DNA from: JALWZX01 sp964506905
GTDB taxonomy: Bacteria > Patescibacteriota > WWE3 > 2-01-FULL-39-13
Direction: 5' to 3'
Length of the DNA: 11,932 bases
Assembly (NCBI GenBank): GCA_964506905.1
Contig: CAZDNW010000028.1
Coordinates: 1 to 11,932 of the forward strand
Shown here: positions 3,282 to 10,079 of the stretch, in pieces
How positions within the stretch are numbered: position 1 is the first letter of the stretch
Layout: every line of letters starts with the position of its first letter
The notes under the pieces: generated by a model
The model's database searches: none
What the model saw: only the letters and a program-made list of their open reading frames with translations
What the model was told of the DNA's origin: nothing
Made by a program: the position numbers and the translations under genes

Positions 3282-5246
3282 ATGAGAACCGACGGGGCGA
3301 AAATCAATTTATGGTTGGCTGAATATGCTGCTGACCATAATATGATGAAGGCTTACAGCCTTTATTTGTCTGCTAAGGCGAAGTACGCCCATTCGGTTAT
3401 CTACAGGTTTTCATATTACAAGCTATCCAAAATATTTAAAATCTCTCCAAAAACTGCAAAACGCTACATAAAAAAATTATTAGACCATAACTTTTGTGAG
3501 GTGCATCACAATAATTTATTATTTAGATCGCCGGAGAAGGTTATGGATTCTAATGGTTTATATATAGAGAAACGGTCCGGTAGGCGGTACTACGGTGAAT
3601 TTGTAAAATTACGGATTCCAGCGAATACCACTATCAAACAAATTTATCTGAAGGTATTAGAGTACCGATTAGCGAACAACATAATCCAGCAGGAGTTCAA
3701 TAATCTATCGACATCAGGAAAAATTGGTGAGCAGATTGATCTGGGATCGCGGTCTAAGGACAAGGCTATCTTCAACTATTTAGAGAAGCAGTATCCAAAA
3801 CATACTGATTCTGAAATTGCGAAGTTAGCTAAGTTTTTTAAGCCGTATGTATCTAAGGAAATGATGCGAGATGTTATTGTAACTTCGAGGGGTGTTGCAA
3901 GGATGCTTGGTGTTTCACACAAAACGGCATCTACTTTATTGAAAGAATTAGAGCACCAAAACAAACTTCTTCTTGTACCTGTTATTCGTCCGGTGTATTA
4001 TGGTTATAATGGCGATTTATCCGACGAAGCTATTGAAGGATTGAAAGAATCCGGTTATGGTTATTATTTCTGGGGCAGCAAGACCAAAAGAATTTATCGT
4101 TACAGTGGACAGGCTATTGTGTACAAGGGTGATGTTACAAATCGCAAGAGTAATTTTGTTCGAGGCGAAAAATTTGATTCAAAGTTCTTGGAAGTATTTG
4201 GTATTGATCCAGAGACAAGAAAAATTTTCAATCGCGTTATTAAATCAAAGCGATCGCCGGTTCAGCGTCGGCTTCGTCTTGAGTACTATAAGCGATTAGA
4301 AAAGGATTTCTTATCTAAGGACAAAAAATCTGTCAAGGCTTCTGATAATCAGGATGCAAAACAGAAATCATCTGCGTCTAAGAATAAAAAATCAAAAGCT
4401 CTTTCCGGTGAAGTAAACACTATTCAGAAAAACAAACGCGATCGCAGTGATATTTTTTCTTCTAACAAGCTAAGAGCATTAAAGAAATTCAAAATTACTG
4501 TTGCAAAAAGCGAGTTACCTATTATTGATTTTTCTGGATCTGATAACTTTAATAGCAAATCTGAATCTCCTAAAACAAAGCAAGCTGATTCCGGGGTTAT
4601 TAATAAGGAAGTTGCTTTTTTCTTACCGTTTTTTGATTCTAAGAAGCCCAGTAGCCGAAGAAAAAAACGTTCTTCAAAAAAGCAGCGTGCCAATTCTATT
4701 TCAAAGGCATCTAAAAAAGATGTCTCTTCCGGTGCATCTCTGGAAAAATCAAGCTCTGCTATTAATAAAAAAGATGCTCTAATCAATTCTTCTAAAAATC
4801 AAGGCCATAACCTTGATAAGCCATCTGATTTTAGCGAATCTGATGATATGCAAGTTAACTCTCTGTCCAAAAAAGATGTTATTTTCAATGGATCGATGCC
4901 TCAAGAAAAGGATTCAGCGCAACAAAAAATGGAACCGGTGCAACAAAAATTTGATTTGTCTGGTTTAGATCCTGAAAATACAAATCAGCATTCCTATAAT
5001 CAGCCTTCTAAGGATATTAACAATAACGATGCATCTGCTTCTCAACCGAAAAATCAAGGCAATAGCCTTTATAAATATGATTTTTCCAAGCAGATCAACA
5101 GTTTTTTAAAAGACAACTTCTACTTTGATTATGTAAGAAGGTTTGGAAAAGAGAAGGCTGATAAATTCTTTGCGGATTATCAGAGGGAACAAGATGCAAT
5201 GCTCCGTCGCTTTAAAGAAAAAAATGGAAAGAGAAACGCCTACTAA
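3282..5246 (+). CDS. Putative replication initiator: two HTH segments, disordered linker, C-terminal module
   Basis: A 654-residue protein. Residues about 42-83 (FSYYKLSKIFKISPKTAKRY and beyond) and about 195-235 (VIVTSRGVARMLGVSHKTAS and beyond) each read as a helix-turn-helix with a following wing. Residues about 345-595 are a long Lys/Ser/Asn/Asp-rich region, probably disordered. Residues about 598-654 form a compact helical, Tyr/Phe-rich module. ATG is preceded by AAGGA at suitable spacing. Two winged-helix units plus a small C-terminal module, next to an iteron array, resemble plasmid Rep proteins and phage replisome organisers, where DNA binding is N-terminal and helicase or loader contact is C-terminal. 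No family could be assigned by sequence, so this is inference. It could instead be a transcription factor or a parS/iteron-binding segregation protein. The C-terminal module is repeated as a separate protein at 5470-5661. Confidence 0.8.
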   Translation: MRTDGAKINLWLAEYAADHNMMKAYSLYLSAKAKYAHSVIYRFSYYKLSKIFKISPKTAKRYIKKLLDHNFCEVHHNNLLFRSPEKVMDSNGLYIEKRSGRRYYGEFVKLRIPANTTIKQIYLKVLEYRLANNIIQQEFNNLSTSGKIGEQIDLGSRSKDKAIFNYLEKQYPKHTDSEIAKLAKFFKPYVSKEMMRDVIVTSRGVARMLGVSHKTASTLLKELEHQNKLLLVPVIRPVYYGYNGDLSDEAIEGLKESGYGYYFWGSKTKRIYRYSGQAIVYKGDVTNRKSNFVRGEKFDSKFLEVFGIDPETRKIFNRVIKSKRSPVQRRLRLEYYKRLEKDFLSKDKKSVKASDNQDAKQKSSASKNKKSKALSGEVNTIQKNKRDRSDIFSSNKLRALKKFKITVAKSELPIIDFSGSDNFNSKSESPKTKQADSGVINKEVAFFLPFFDSKKPSSRRKKRSSKKQRANSISKASKKDVSSGASLEKSSSAINKKDALINSSKNQGHNLDKPSDFSESDDMQVNSLSKKDVIFNGSMPQEKDSAQQKMEPVQQKFDLSGLDPENTNQHSYNQPSKDINNNDASASQPKNQGNSLYKYDFSKQINSFLKDNFYFDYVRRFGKEKADKFFADYQREQDAMLRRFKEKNGKRNAY

Positions 5247-5307
5247 TGCGGTCGTTAGCTCACTATAGGTTGTAAAAAAAATCCACTATATTCTAACGTA
5301 AAATTAC

Positions 5308-5402
5308 TAACCTAAATAACACTAAACAGGTTAAATAGGATTGGTGTATCCAAAGCGATAAAAAAAACAAAGCAATAAAAAAAAATAAAGTGATAAAAAA
5401 AT
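5308..5402. repeat. Intergenic inverted repeat and triple A-tract repeat
   Basis: TAACCT at 5308-5313 pairs with AGGTTA at 5328-5333. Right of it, three copies of AAAGYRATAAAAAAA start at 5352, 5369 and 5387, about 17-18 bases apart, ending just before the promoter at 5403. Phased A-tracts upstream of a -35 box often act as UP elements or bend DNA. Here that is a possibility only. Confidence 0.4.
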
Positions 5403-5431
5403 TTGCTTTTTATAAAACAATGTATTAAATT
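5403..5431 (+). promoter_or_regulatory. Operon promoter P1 (TTGCTT-N17-TAAATT)
   Basis: TTGCTT at 5403-5408 and TAAATT at 5426-5431 are separated by 17 bases, inside the shared context AAAAATTTGCTTTTT. The predicted start is near 5438, about 30 bases before the ATG at 5470. It is one of three near-identical rightward promoters in the window. Confidence 0.75.
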
Positions 5432-5469
5432 AGAGATAGTTGTTAAATAATTGGTGGGGTGCCAATAAG

Positions 5470-5661
5470 ATGGGAGAAAAAAGAAAATACGATTTCACGA
5501 AACAGATTAACAGTTTTTTTAAGCAGGCCAAATATTATGATCTTTGGATGAGGTACGGAAAGAAAAAGGCTGACCAAATATTTGAAGAATTAGAAAAGAA
5601 TAAAATTAAGATGGGGTGGTATAAAGATGCTGAAAGTTTTCGAGATAGCCGACATAGTTAA
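5470..5661 (+). CDS. Free-standing paralogue of the initiator C-terminal module, 63 aa
   Basis: This 63-residue protein shares KYDF-x-KQINSF and then R-[YF]-GK-x-KAD-x-x-F with the last ~57 residues of the 654-aa protein. Conservation spans about 40 residues, so the two are paralogous modules. It has no DNA-binding segment. The ATG at 5470 follows GGTGGGGT by about 10 bases; an in-frame TTG at 5440 is less likely because it lies too close to the predicted transcription start. It is the first gene of an operon and overlaps the next gene by 35 bases. If the module contacts a replication partner, the free copy could compete with or titrate the initiator, or load the partner itself; this is inference. 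Confidence 0.8.
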   Translation: MGEKRKYDFTKQINSFFKQAKYYDLWMRYGKKKADQIFEELEKNKIKMGWYKDAESFRDSRHS

Positions 5662-5848
5662 AAGGTTTATGCCTTTGATTCATTATTTAAAATCATTGGA
5701 TGACGATAATAAGAGAAAGTTTTGGGTTCGTTGGTTTGTTAGAAGATTAAGGGTTGAGTTGGGTGATGATTGTTTGATAGAGTTTAAGGGTGCGATAGAG
5801 GAACAGCTTAAAAAGAAGAGTGTCGAAAGGACGTTTACAAATGTCTAA
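5627..5848 (+). CDS. Hypothetical small basic helical protein, 73 aa
   Basis: Not recognised. The 73 residues are probably all helical, with a basic aromatic stretch (KRKFWVRWFVRRLRVELG) and a Lys-rich tail. ATG at 5627 is preceded by GGGGTGGT at about 7 bases. It overlaps the preceding paralogue gene by 35 bases and the following nucleotidyltransferase gene by 8, so translation is probably coupled. There are no membrane segments or cysteine motifs. It could be a small nucleic-acid-binding or adaptor protein, but nothing specific supports this. Confidence 0.72.
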   Translation: MLKVFEIADIVKRFMPLIHYLKSLDDDNKRKFWVRWFVRRLRVELGDDCLIEFKGAIEEQLKKKSVERTFTNV

Positions 5849-6770
5849 TATTAATTTGATTTACAAATATATTACCGGGTCTCATTTGTATGGAACTGCT
5901 ACGTCGCAATCTGATGTAGATATACGTGGTGTTTTCATTGGTAACATTAGAAATTATTTTGGTTTGGAGAATGTTGGTGTAAAGAGAGATTCTGGTGGTG
6001 ATGATATAGAGTATTATGAGATAAGGCAATATATCAAGTTATTAGCGGACAACAATCCTAACATTCTTGAGAGTTTGTATGTTGACAGGGAGCATATTTT
6101 AGAGGACACTGATTATTCGAGATTGATTAGAAAATCTAAATTTATTTTTTTAGACAAGGAAAAGATTTACAAAAAATTTGCTGCTTATGCTTATTCGCAG
6201 AAGAGAAAGATGTTGGTTAAGAGTGAGAACTACAACATACTTGAATCTGCTACTAATTTTTTGACTAAGGCGGTGAGCACTTATGGTAATGTGCGTATTG
6301 GTGAATTTCTTTCTAACAACATATGGAAGGTTGATCCATCTATTTTCAGGCACACGTCGAAGGTGATACGCATTGGAGATTTGGGCGTTCATAAGAACGA
6401 GCCTATTTCGGCTGTATTAGATAAGGTTAAGATGCGTTTAGATAGATTCAGTAAGCGCAGTGAATTAATATCTAAGTATGGGTATGATACGAAGTTTGCT
6501 TCTCACGCAGTAAGGTTATTGGTTGAGGCGAAGGAGTTATTGGATAATGGGTGTTTAAAATTTCCGTTGTCGGATTCACCATTATTATCGGCGATTCGTG
6601 GTGGTGAATATAGTCTTGGTGATGTTATGCAAATGATAGATAATTTTGAGGTTGAATTAAACGGATCGTATGCGCACAGTTCTGTAGAGAGGACTGATTA
6701 TGATAAGGTTAATGATTTGTTGATAATGATTTTGGAGCATCATTTCTTTGTTGGTGATTTAGAATATTAA
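5841..6770 (+). CDS. RlaP-type polymerase-beta-fold nucleotidyltransferase
   Basis: 309 residues from ATG 5841, chosen over an upstream in-frame GTG (5820) because AAAGG precedes it. Near the N-terminus is the signature GSHLYGTATSQSDVDIRGVF, which fits the pol-beta superfamily GS-x(n)-DxD metal-binding motif. It is followed about 40 residues later by YYEIRQYIKLLADNNPNILE, the conserved helix with NPN-[IV]-LE typical of the predicted nucleotidyltransferase family often called RlaP (RNA-ligase-associated). The remainder is an all-helical C-terminal domain. Length is usual for the family. Family members occur in many phages and beside RNA ligases; they are predicted to add nucleotides to RNA or DNA ends, with no well-established substrate. 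A stand-alone Pnkp-type phosphatase lies 0.9 kb downstream, consistent with an end-processing role, but no ligase is visible here. Confidence 0.88.
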   Translation: MSNINLIYKYITGSHLYGTATSQSDVDIRGVFIGNIRNYFGLENVGVKRDSGGDDIEYYEIRQYIKLLADNNPNILESLYVDREHILEDTDYSRLIRKSKFIFLDKEKIYKKFAAYAYSQKRKMLVKSENYNILESATNFLTKAVSTYGNVRIGEFLSNNIWKVDPSIFRHTSKVIRIGDLGVHKNEPISAVLDKVKMRLDRFSKRSELISKYGYDTKFASHAVRLLVEAKELLDNGCLKFPLSDSPLLSAIRGGEYSLGDVMQMIDNFEVELNGSYAHSSVERTDYDKVNDLLIMILEHHFFVGDLEY

Positions 6771-6777
6771 AAAAAAT

Positions 6778-6806
6778 TTGCTTTTTGTTAATTTGTTTTG
6801 TAAATT
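6778..6806 (+). promoter_or_regulatory. Operon promoter P2 (TTGCTT-N17-TAAATT)
   Basis: TTGCTT at 6778-6783 and TAAATT at 6801-6806 have a 17-base spacer. The whole segment from AAAAATTTGC to TAAATTAA is nearly identical to P3 at 9762-9790. The start would be near 6813, only about 8 bases before the ATG at 6821, giving a very short leader. Confidence 0.78.
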
Positions 6807-6820
6807 AAGAGTAATTTAAA

Positions 6821-7414
6821 ATGATTGCATTAAAAGATTGCATTGATGGTGGGTTATATCGTTTAGATTCGAGAAATTTGGATTGTGGTGTATTCAATGC
6901 TGACACATCTGGGTTTATTGGTATAAGGACTAAGATGGGTTTAAAATATTTATTTAAGGAATATCATATTGAGATAGAGCAGTATGGTACTGCGGAGCCT
7001 TTGGAATTGATTGATGTGACCGAATTTAAGAACCCATCAGAGGCGAATGAGTTATTATTTTTGTTTTTAAAAGAAAGGTGTGAAACAATGAATCCAATTG
7101 ATGAATATGAAAATATATTGATTAAATATGCTGATATAGTTGATATGGTAAAGGAATATGAGGAAAAGGCAAAGGAATATGTAAAGGGTCTTGGTCGGAC
7201 AATGCGTTCTTCTAAGGGTGTTGTTACCTTTTCGTTCATTCCATCCACCACTATTAAGTCTATCAGGAGCAAGGATTTATTGATGGATATTGAGACTAAT
7301 GAATTATTGGGTAATATGGTTGCTCCGTATATTAGTAGTAGTCTTAGAAACGAATCGGTTAGAGTATCGGTTAGCAATAAGAATCTTGCACGGATCAAGG
7401 ATAGTGGAAAATGA
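6821..7414 (+). CDS. Conserved phage-type protein of unknown function, 197 aa
   Basis: The first ~65 residues (GGLYRLDSRNLDCGVFNADT, then GFIGIRTKMGLKYLFKEYH and GTAEPLE) match a pattern I recall from many phage hypothetical proteins: a small beta-rich domain with SRNL, GFIGIR and LF-EYH motifs. Residues about 90-197 are a second part with a charged helix (EYEEKAKEYVKGLGRTM), then SSKGVVTFSFIPSTTIKSI and a Ser/Asn-rich tail. The first ATG is used, with AAGAG upstream. It starts immediately after promoter P2 and its stop overlaps the next start in ATGA. The function is unknown, and whether the two parts are a fusion is also unknown. Confidence 0.82.
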   Translation: MIALKDCIDGGLYRLDSRNLDCGVFNADTSGFIGIRTKMGLKYLFKEYHIEIEQYGTAEPLELIDVTEFKNPSEANELLFLFLKERCETMNPIDEYENILIKYADIVDMVKEYEEKAKEYVKGLGRTMRSSKGVVTFSFIPSTTIKSIRSKDLLMDIETNELLGNMVAPYISSSLRNESVRVSVSNKNLARIKDSGK

Positions 7415-7662
7415 ATATAATAATTGGCTTCTTGATTGGGGTGGCGTGTTATGGTATTGGGTATTTGGTCGGCGCGAACAAGAATTTTAATGATTTGAGG
7501 GAAGAGATAGCTGGTTATTTCAGGGATAAAGAGATGAGAGGTCTGTACATAGACAGGATTGCAAGGGTAATAATTGAGAATAGGACAAAGAGTGGTTCTG
7601 TTAGTTTAAAGGGAGCGAGCAAGGCTGCTGACAAGATAATCGATATTTTTTTAGGGGAATAG
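7411..7662 (+). CDS. Small membrane-anchored protein, 83 aa
   Basis: Residues about 2-22 (IIIGFLIGVACYGIGYLVGA) form one hydrophobic membrane helix. The rest is a charged, mostly helical cytoplasmic domain with a possible short coiled coil (NFNDLREEIAGYFRDKEM). The start overlaps the upstream stop in ATGA, so translation is coupled. It may be a spanin-like, holin-accessory or membrane-adaptor protein; no family is recognised and no lysis gene is adjacent. Confidence 0.8.
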   Translation: MNIIIGFLIGVACYGIGYLVGANKNFNDLREEIAGYFRDKEMRGLYIDRIARVIIENRTKSGSVSLKGASKAADKIIDIFLGE

Positions 7663-8097
7663 ATGGACAAGTTTGTGATATTTGATTTAGATGGTACATT
7701 AGCGTTAATAGATCATCGGTTGCATTTCATAAAGAATGGCAACAGGGATTGGGATTCTTTTCACGCTGCGTGTGTAGATGATATTGTTAATGATCCTTTA
7801 AGGTTAATTAACAGGTCATTATACAATGAGTCTGTGGGGATTATTATTTTAACCGGCAGGGTTGAGTCGGTAAGGGAGCAGACCATAGAGTGGTTAAACA
7901 AGAATCATATAATGTATGATAAGTTGGTAATGCGAAAGGACGGTGATCGGCGTCCTGACTATGAGATTAAGAAGGAGTTTATTGATTCATTTGGTAAGGA
8001 TAAAATAATTTGTGTTTTTGAGGACAGAGATAGGGTTGTTGAGATGTGGAGAAAAGAAGGATTGGTTTGTTTGCAGGTAAGTAATGGTAAATATTAA
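7663..8097 (+). CDS. HAD-family 3'-phosphatase, T4 Pnkp phosphatase-domain type
   Basis: A 144-residue HAD phosphatase. Motif I is FDLDGT (D8 nucleophile, D10 acid/base), motif II is ILTGR (T64), basic residues around RKDGDRRPDYEIKKEF supply motif III, and motif IV is FEDRDRVVEMW (E120, D121). The ending, DR-x-x-VVEMWR-x-x-G, closely matches the end of the T4 polynucleotide kinase phosphatase domain. T4 Pnkp is about 300 residues with an N-terminal kinase; here only the phosphatase domain is present, with no P-loop. Expected role: removal of 3'-phosphate or 2',3'-cyclic phosphate from RNA or DNA ends before repair. The ATG directly follows the upstream stop codon. Together with the RlaP-type enzyme it suggests end healing. 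Confidence 0.9.
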   Translation: MDKFVIFDLDGTLALIDHRLHFIKNGNRDWDSFHAACVDDIVNDPLRLINRSLYNESVGIIILTGRVESVREQTIEWLNKNHIMYDKLVMRKDGDRRPDYEIKKEFIDSFGKDKIICVFEDRDRVVEMWRKEGLVCLQVSNGKY

Positions 8098-8113
8098 TAG
8101 AGGAGTAATTATT

Positions 8114-8353
8114 ATGAAAAAAAGTAATGATGGTATTGTTGGTTTGATCGTTTTCTTTATTTTATTAATTGTTGGTGCTGCAATTGGTGCTGTTTTGTGG
8201 CCATATACTATTAATGCTTGGCTTGTTTATTTTGGAAAACAACCTGTGTTTACTTGGTATTATGGTGCGCTTTTAGGTGTGGTTCCATATTTTGGTAAAC
8301 TTTCTATTCCATTAGCTGTTATCACGTGGATTGCAATGATGTTTTTAGTATAA
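8114..8353 (+). CDS. Small two-helix membrane protein, 79 aa
   Basis: 79 residues from ATG 8114, which has AGGAG 8 bases upstream. Residues about 8-30 (GIVGLIVFFILLIVGAAIGA) and about 58-79 (LSIPLAVITWIAMMFLV) are membrane helices, joined by a short aromatic, possibly amphipathic segment (WPYTINAWLVYFGKQPVFTW). There is no cleavable signal peptide. The size and two-helix layout fit a holin or another small phage membrane protein, but no lysin is adjacent, so function stays open. Confidence 0.8.
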   Translation: MKKSNDGIVGLIVFFILLIVGAAIGAVLWPYTINAWLVYFGKQPVFTWYYGALLGVVPYFGKLSIPLAVITWIAMMFLV

Positions 8354-8366
8354 TAAAGGAGTAACA

Positions 8367-8675
8367 ATGTTTTCAGTTGATTCAGATGTTTTAAGAGGTA
8401 CGGTTGAGCCCGGCAATGGTGATGGTTACAATGTTAATCGTCATTTGTTAATTTACGATGAATTGGTATCATTGAAAGAAGAAATTAGAAGGTTGTCGGT
8501 TTTTTTGCATATTTTAGAAACCGGTAATTCTATTTTAGCCGAAGATGAATCAAAGCCACCGAAGCCTTCGTTTGTTGATTTTATGGATATGGCGCCGGAG
8601 ATGATTGGTTCAATGCGTCTTGAGTTAAATTCTTTGATTAATAAACTTAATAGTATGTTTGACGGAGGAAAATAA
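8367..8675 (+). CDS. Hypothetical protein with helical coiled-coil potential, 102 aa
   Basis: Not recognised. The ATG follows AAGGAG at good spacing. Residues about 25-55 (LLIYDELVSLKEEIRRLSVF) and 75-100 are amphipathic helices with heptad-like spacing, separated by a proline-rich acidic linker (EDESKPPKPSF). It is soluble, without cysteines. It lies 13 bases after the membrane-protein gene and 2 bases before the next gene in one operon. It might be a small structural or scaffold-like factor, but there is no direct support. Confidence 0.75.
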   Translation: MFSVDSDVLRGTVEPGNGDGYNVNRHLLIYDELVSLKEEIRRLSVFLHILETGNSILAEDESKPPKPSFVDFMDMAPEMIGSMRLELNSLINKLNSMFDGGK

Positions 8676-8677
8676 AT

Positions 8678-8863
8678 ATGAATCCTTTTGGTGCTAATAG
8701 AGCGGTAGAGGAATTTGTAAAGAATGCTACATATAATGATATGTTAAGGTTTTGGAAATATGCTCCTTCAGATGATTCTATTTTAAATGGCAATGAGTAT
8801 GTATATTTTGTTTGGGAGATGGTTGCAAAGCGCAATGAGTTAAGAAAGGAACGTGTTAAATGA
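8678..8863 (+). CDS. Hypothetical small protein, 61 aa
   Basis: 61 residues, preceded by GGAGG at suitable spacing, overlapping the following gene in ATGA. The sequence is charged, aromatic and probably helical (ATYNDMLRFWKYAPSDDSIL), with no motif I recognise. Tight packing and a strong ribosome-binding site support a real gene. It is co-translated with the Ntn-type hydrolase and may act with it. Confidence 0.75.
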   Translation: MNPFGANRAVEEFVKNATYNDMLRFWKYAPSDDSILNGNEYVYFVWEMVAKRNELRKERVK

Positions 8864-9363
8864 GTGTTGTATGTTGTCGTGTATGTGATAATAAGATAGA
8901 GATTGCATCTGATTCTATTGCTGTTTATGGTTCGAGACAGGCTAAAGGGGAGAATTTAAAGACATCGAAACTTGTTATGGTTAATGATATGATTATTGGT
9001 AGTGTTGGATATGCTGAAGAGGCATCTTTATTTCAGATTTTTTGTAAGACTCACCATCCAAATAATTCTACAGTAGAAGATGTTGTGATATTGTTGTCCG
9101 AGTTTTCTGATTGGAAGAGAAAGAAAACAGGTGATCATTCTTTGGGTAATCATAATATTATAGTGTTTGATGGTAGGGCGTTTGTTACTGAGGGATATTT
9201 TGTACAAGAAATTAAAAATTATTGGGCGATTGGTGCGGGTGCTGATTTTTCTTTAGCTGCTTTGTATATGGGTGCTACAACAAAAAGAGCAATAGAAATA
9301 GCTTGTGAGTTGTCTATTTATTGTGAACCTCCGGTTGTTTTTTACGAGTCTAAAAAGGAATAA
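8860..9363 (+). CDS. HslV/proteasome-beta-like Ntn hydrolase, probable Ser nucleophile
   Basis: 167 residues with the HslV/20S-beta layout. After removal of Met1 the chain begins with Ser. Counting that Ser as residue 1, the Asp in IASDS is residue 17 and a Lys in KGENLK is residue 33, the catalytic D17 and K33 positions of HslV. A glycine-rich strand (MIIGSVGYAEEA) follows, and GAGADFSLAALYMGA near the C-terminus matches the conserved G-x-G-x-x-x-A helix of this fold. The length is close to HslV (~175). Known members are Thr proteases acting with HslU or other ATPases; here Ser replaces Thr. No unfoldase gene is in the window. Possible roles are processing of phage proteins, degradation of host factors, or a peptide or amide hydrolase. 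Confidence 0.78.
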   Translation: MSVVCCRVCDNKIEIASDSIAVYGSRQAKGENLKTSKLVMVNDMIIGSVGYAEEASLFQIFCKTHHPNNSTVEDVVILLSEFSDWKRKKTGDHSLGNHNIIVFDGRAFVTEGYFVQEIKNYWAIGAGADFSLAALYMGATTKRAIEIACELSIYCEPPVVFYESKKE

Positions 9364-9368
9364 AAAAA

Positions 9369-9755
9369 ATGAAAATACTTTTAAATAGAGAAAATTACAT
9401 TTTATTGCTTGGTAGTAGCAATTACAAAGACACCATTGTTTTTGATAGGAACGGTAAATTATATATTAATCCAGAAAAGATTCCAGCTAACGGTTACATT
9501 CCTGTAGATAACAATTACACACTTGGATATTTGCTGACTAAATTGGTAAAGAAATGCAACACATTTTCATTGATTCCGGTTGATATAGATGACACACGAA
9601 ACTTGGTATGTGTTAATAATGATGACAGTTATAATGAGGTGAAGAAGATTTTTGAATCGTTGAGAGAAAAAGCTATTCGTTTTGGTTTGGGCGATATTAG
9701 ATTAACGATTGATCAGCAAAAAGAAATTTTAGAAATAATAAGAAAAAACAGTTAG
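9369..9755 (+). CDS. Hypothetical protein, 128 aa
   Basis: Not recognised. The N-terminal half looks beta-rich (YILLLGSSNYKDTIVFDRNG and following strands). The C-terminal ~45 residues form a helix pair (NEVKKIFESLREKAIRFG, then IDQQKEILEIIRKN). It starts 5 bases after the hydrolase stop, with GGAAT as a weak ribosome-binding site. It ends just before promoter P3, so it is the last gene of the P2 operon unless transcription reads through. No terminator hairpin follows it. Confidence 0.75.
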   Translation: MKILLNRENYILLLGSSNYKDTIVFDRNGKLYINPEKIPANGYIPVDNNYTLGYLLTKLVKKCNTFSLIPVDIDDTRNLVCVNNDDSYNEVKKIFESLREKAIRFGLGDIRLTIDQQKEILEIIRKNS

Positions 9756-9761
9756 AAAAAT

Positions 9762-9790
9762 TTGCTTTTTATTAATTTGTTTTGTAGATT
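9762..9790 (+). promoter_or_regulatory. Operon promoter P3 (TTGCTT-N17-TAGATT)
   Basis: TTGCTT at 9762-9767 and TAGATT at 9785-9790 are separated by 17 bases, within a segment differing by only a few bases from P2 at 6778-6806. The start would be near 9797, about 28 bases before the first gene of the next cluster. Confidence 0.76.
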
Positions 9791-9824
9791 AATAGAAATT
9801 AAACAAGGGTGATAGGAGTTGCTT

Positions 9825-10079
9825 TTGTATTGCTTTATAGTGCTCATTTTATTTATTCCTTCGATGTATTTCTTATATAAAAAATATATGAATTTTATAG
9901 GTCTTGGTGGTATATTGAAGAACGATTATGGAGATGGCAGTTATTATTACAGGGGATATTTTTTACAGCAGCCGTCCGAGGGTGGTTTATGGTTTTTGAT
10001 TGATGATGATGAGATTGTGATGTGGTCGTTTTATGAAAAAGATTTAATCAAGTTTGTAGATTGGATGGAAGATGAATAA
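9825..10079 (+). CDS. Small N-terminally anchored membrane protein, TTG start
   Basis: About 85 residues. No ATG fits; TTG at 9825 is preferred because AGGAG (9814-9818) lies 6 bases upstream, while TTG at 9819 would touch that motif. Residues about 1-22 (LYCFIVLILFIPSMYFLYKK) form one membrane helix. The rest is an acidic, Trp/Tyr-rich soluble domain (WWSFYEKDLIKFVDWMEDE-like ending, with GDGSYYYRGYFLQQPSEGG in the middle) that reads as a small beta-rich domain. It overlaps the next gene by 8 bases. The function is unknown. Confidence 0.7.
   Translation: MYCFIVLILFIPSMYFLYKKYMNFIGLGGILKNDYGDGSYYYRGYFLQQPSEGGLWFLIDDDEIVMWSFYEKDLIKFVDWMEDE

Noticed and set aside
4424..4786. 120-codon leftward frame inside the initiator gene
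   Set aside because: It is antisense to the low-complexity Lys/Ser-rich linker, where long open antisense frames are expected from codon bias, and lacks its own signals.
6964..7398. 144-codon leftward frame
   Set aside because: It lies fully antisense to a rightward gene with a promoter and a recognisable conserved N-terminal pattern.
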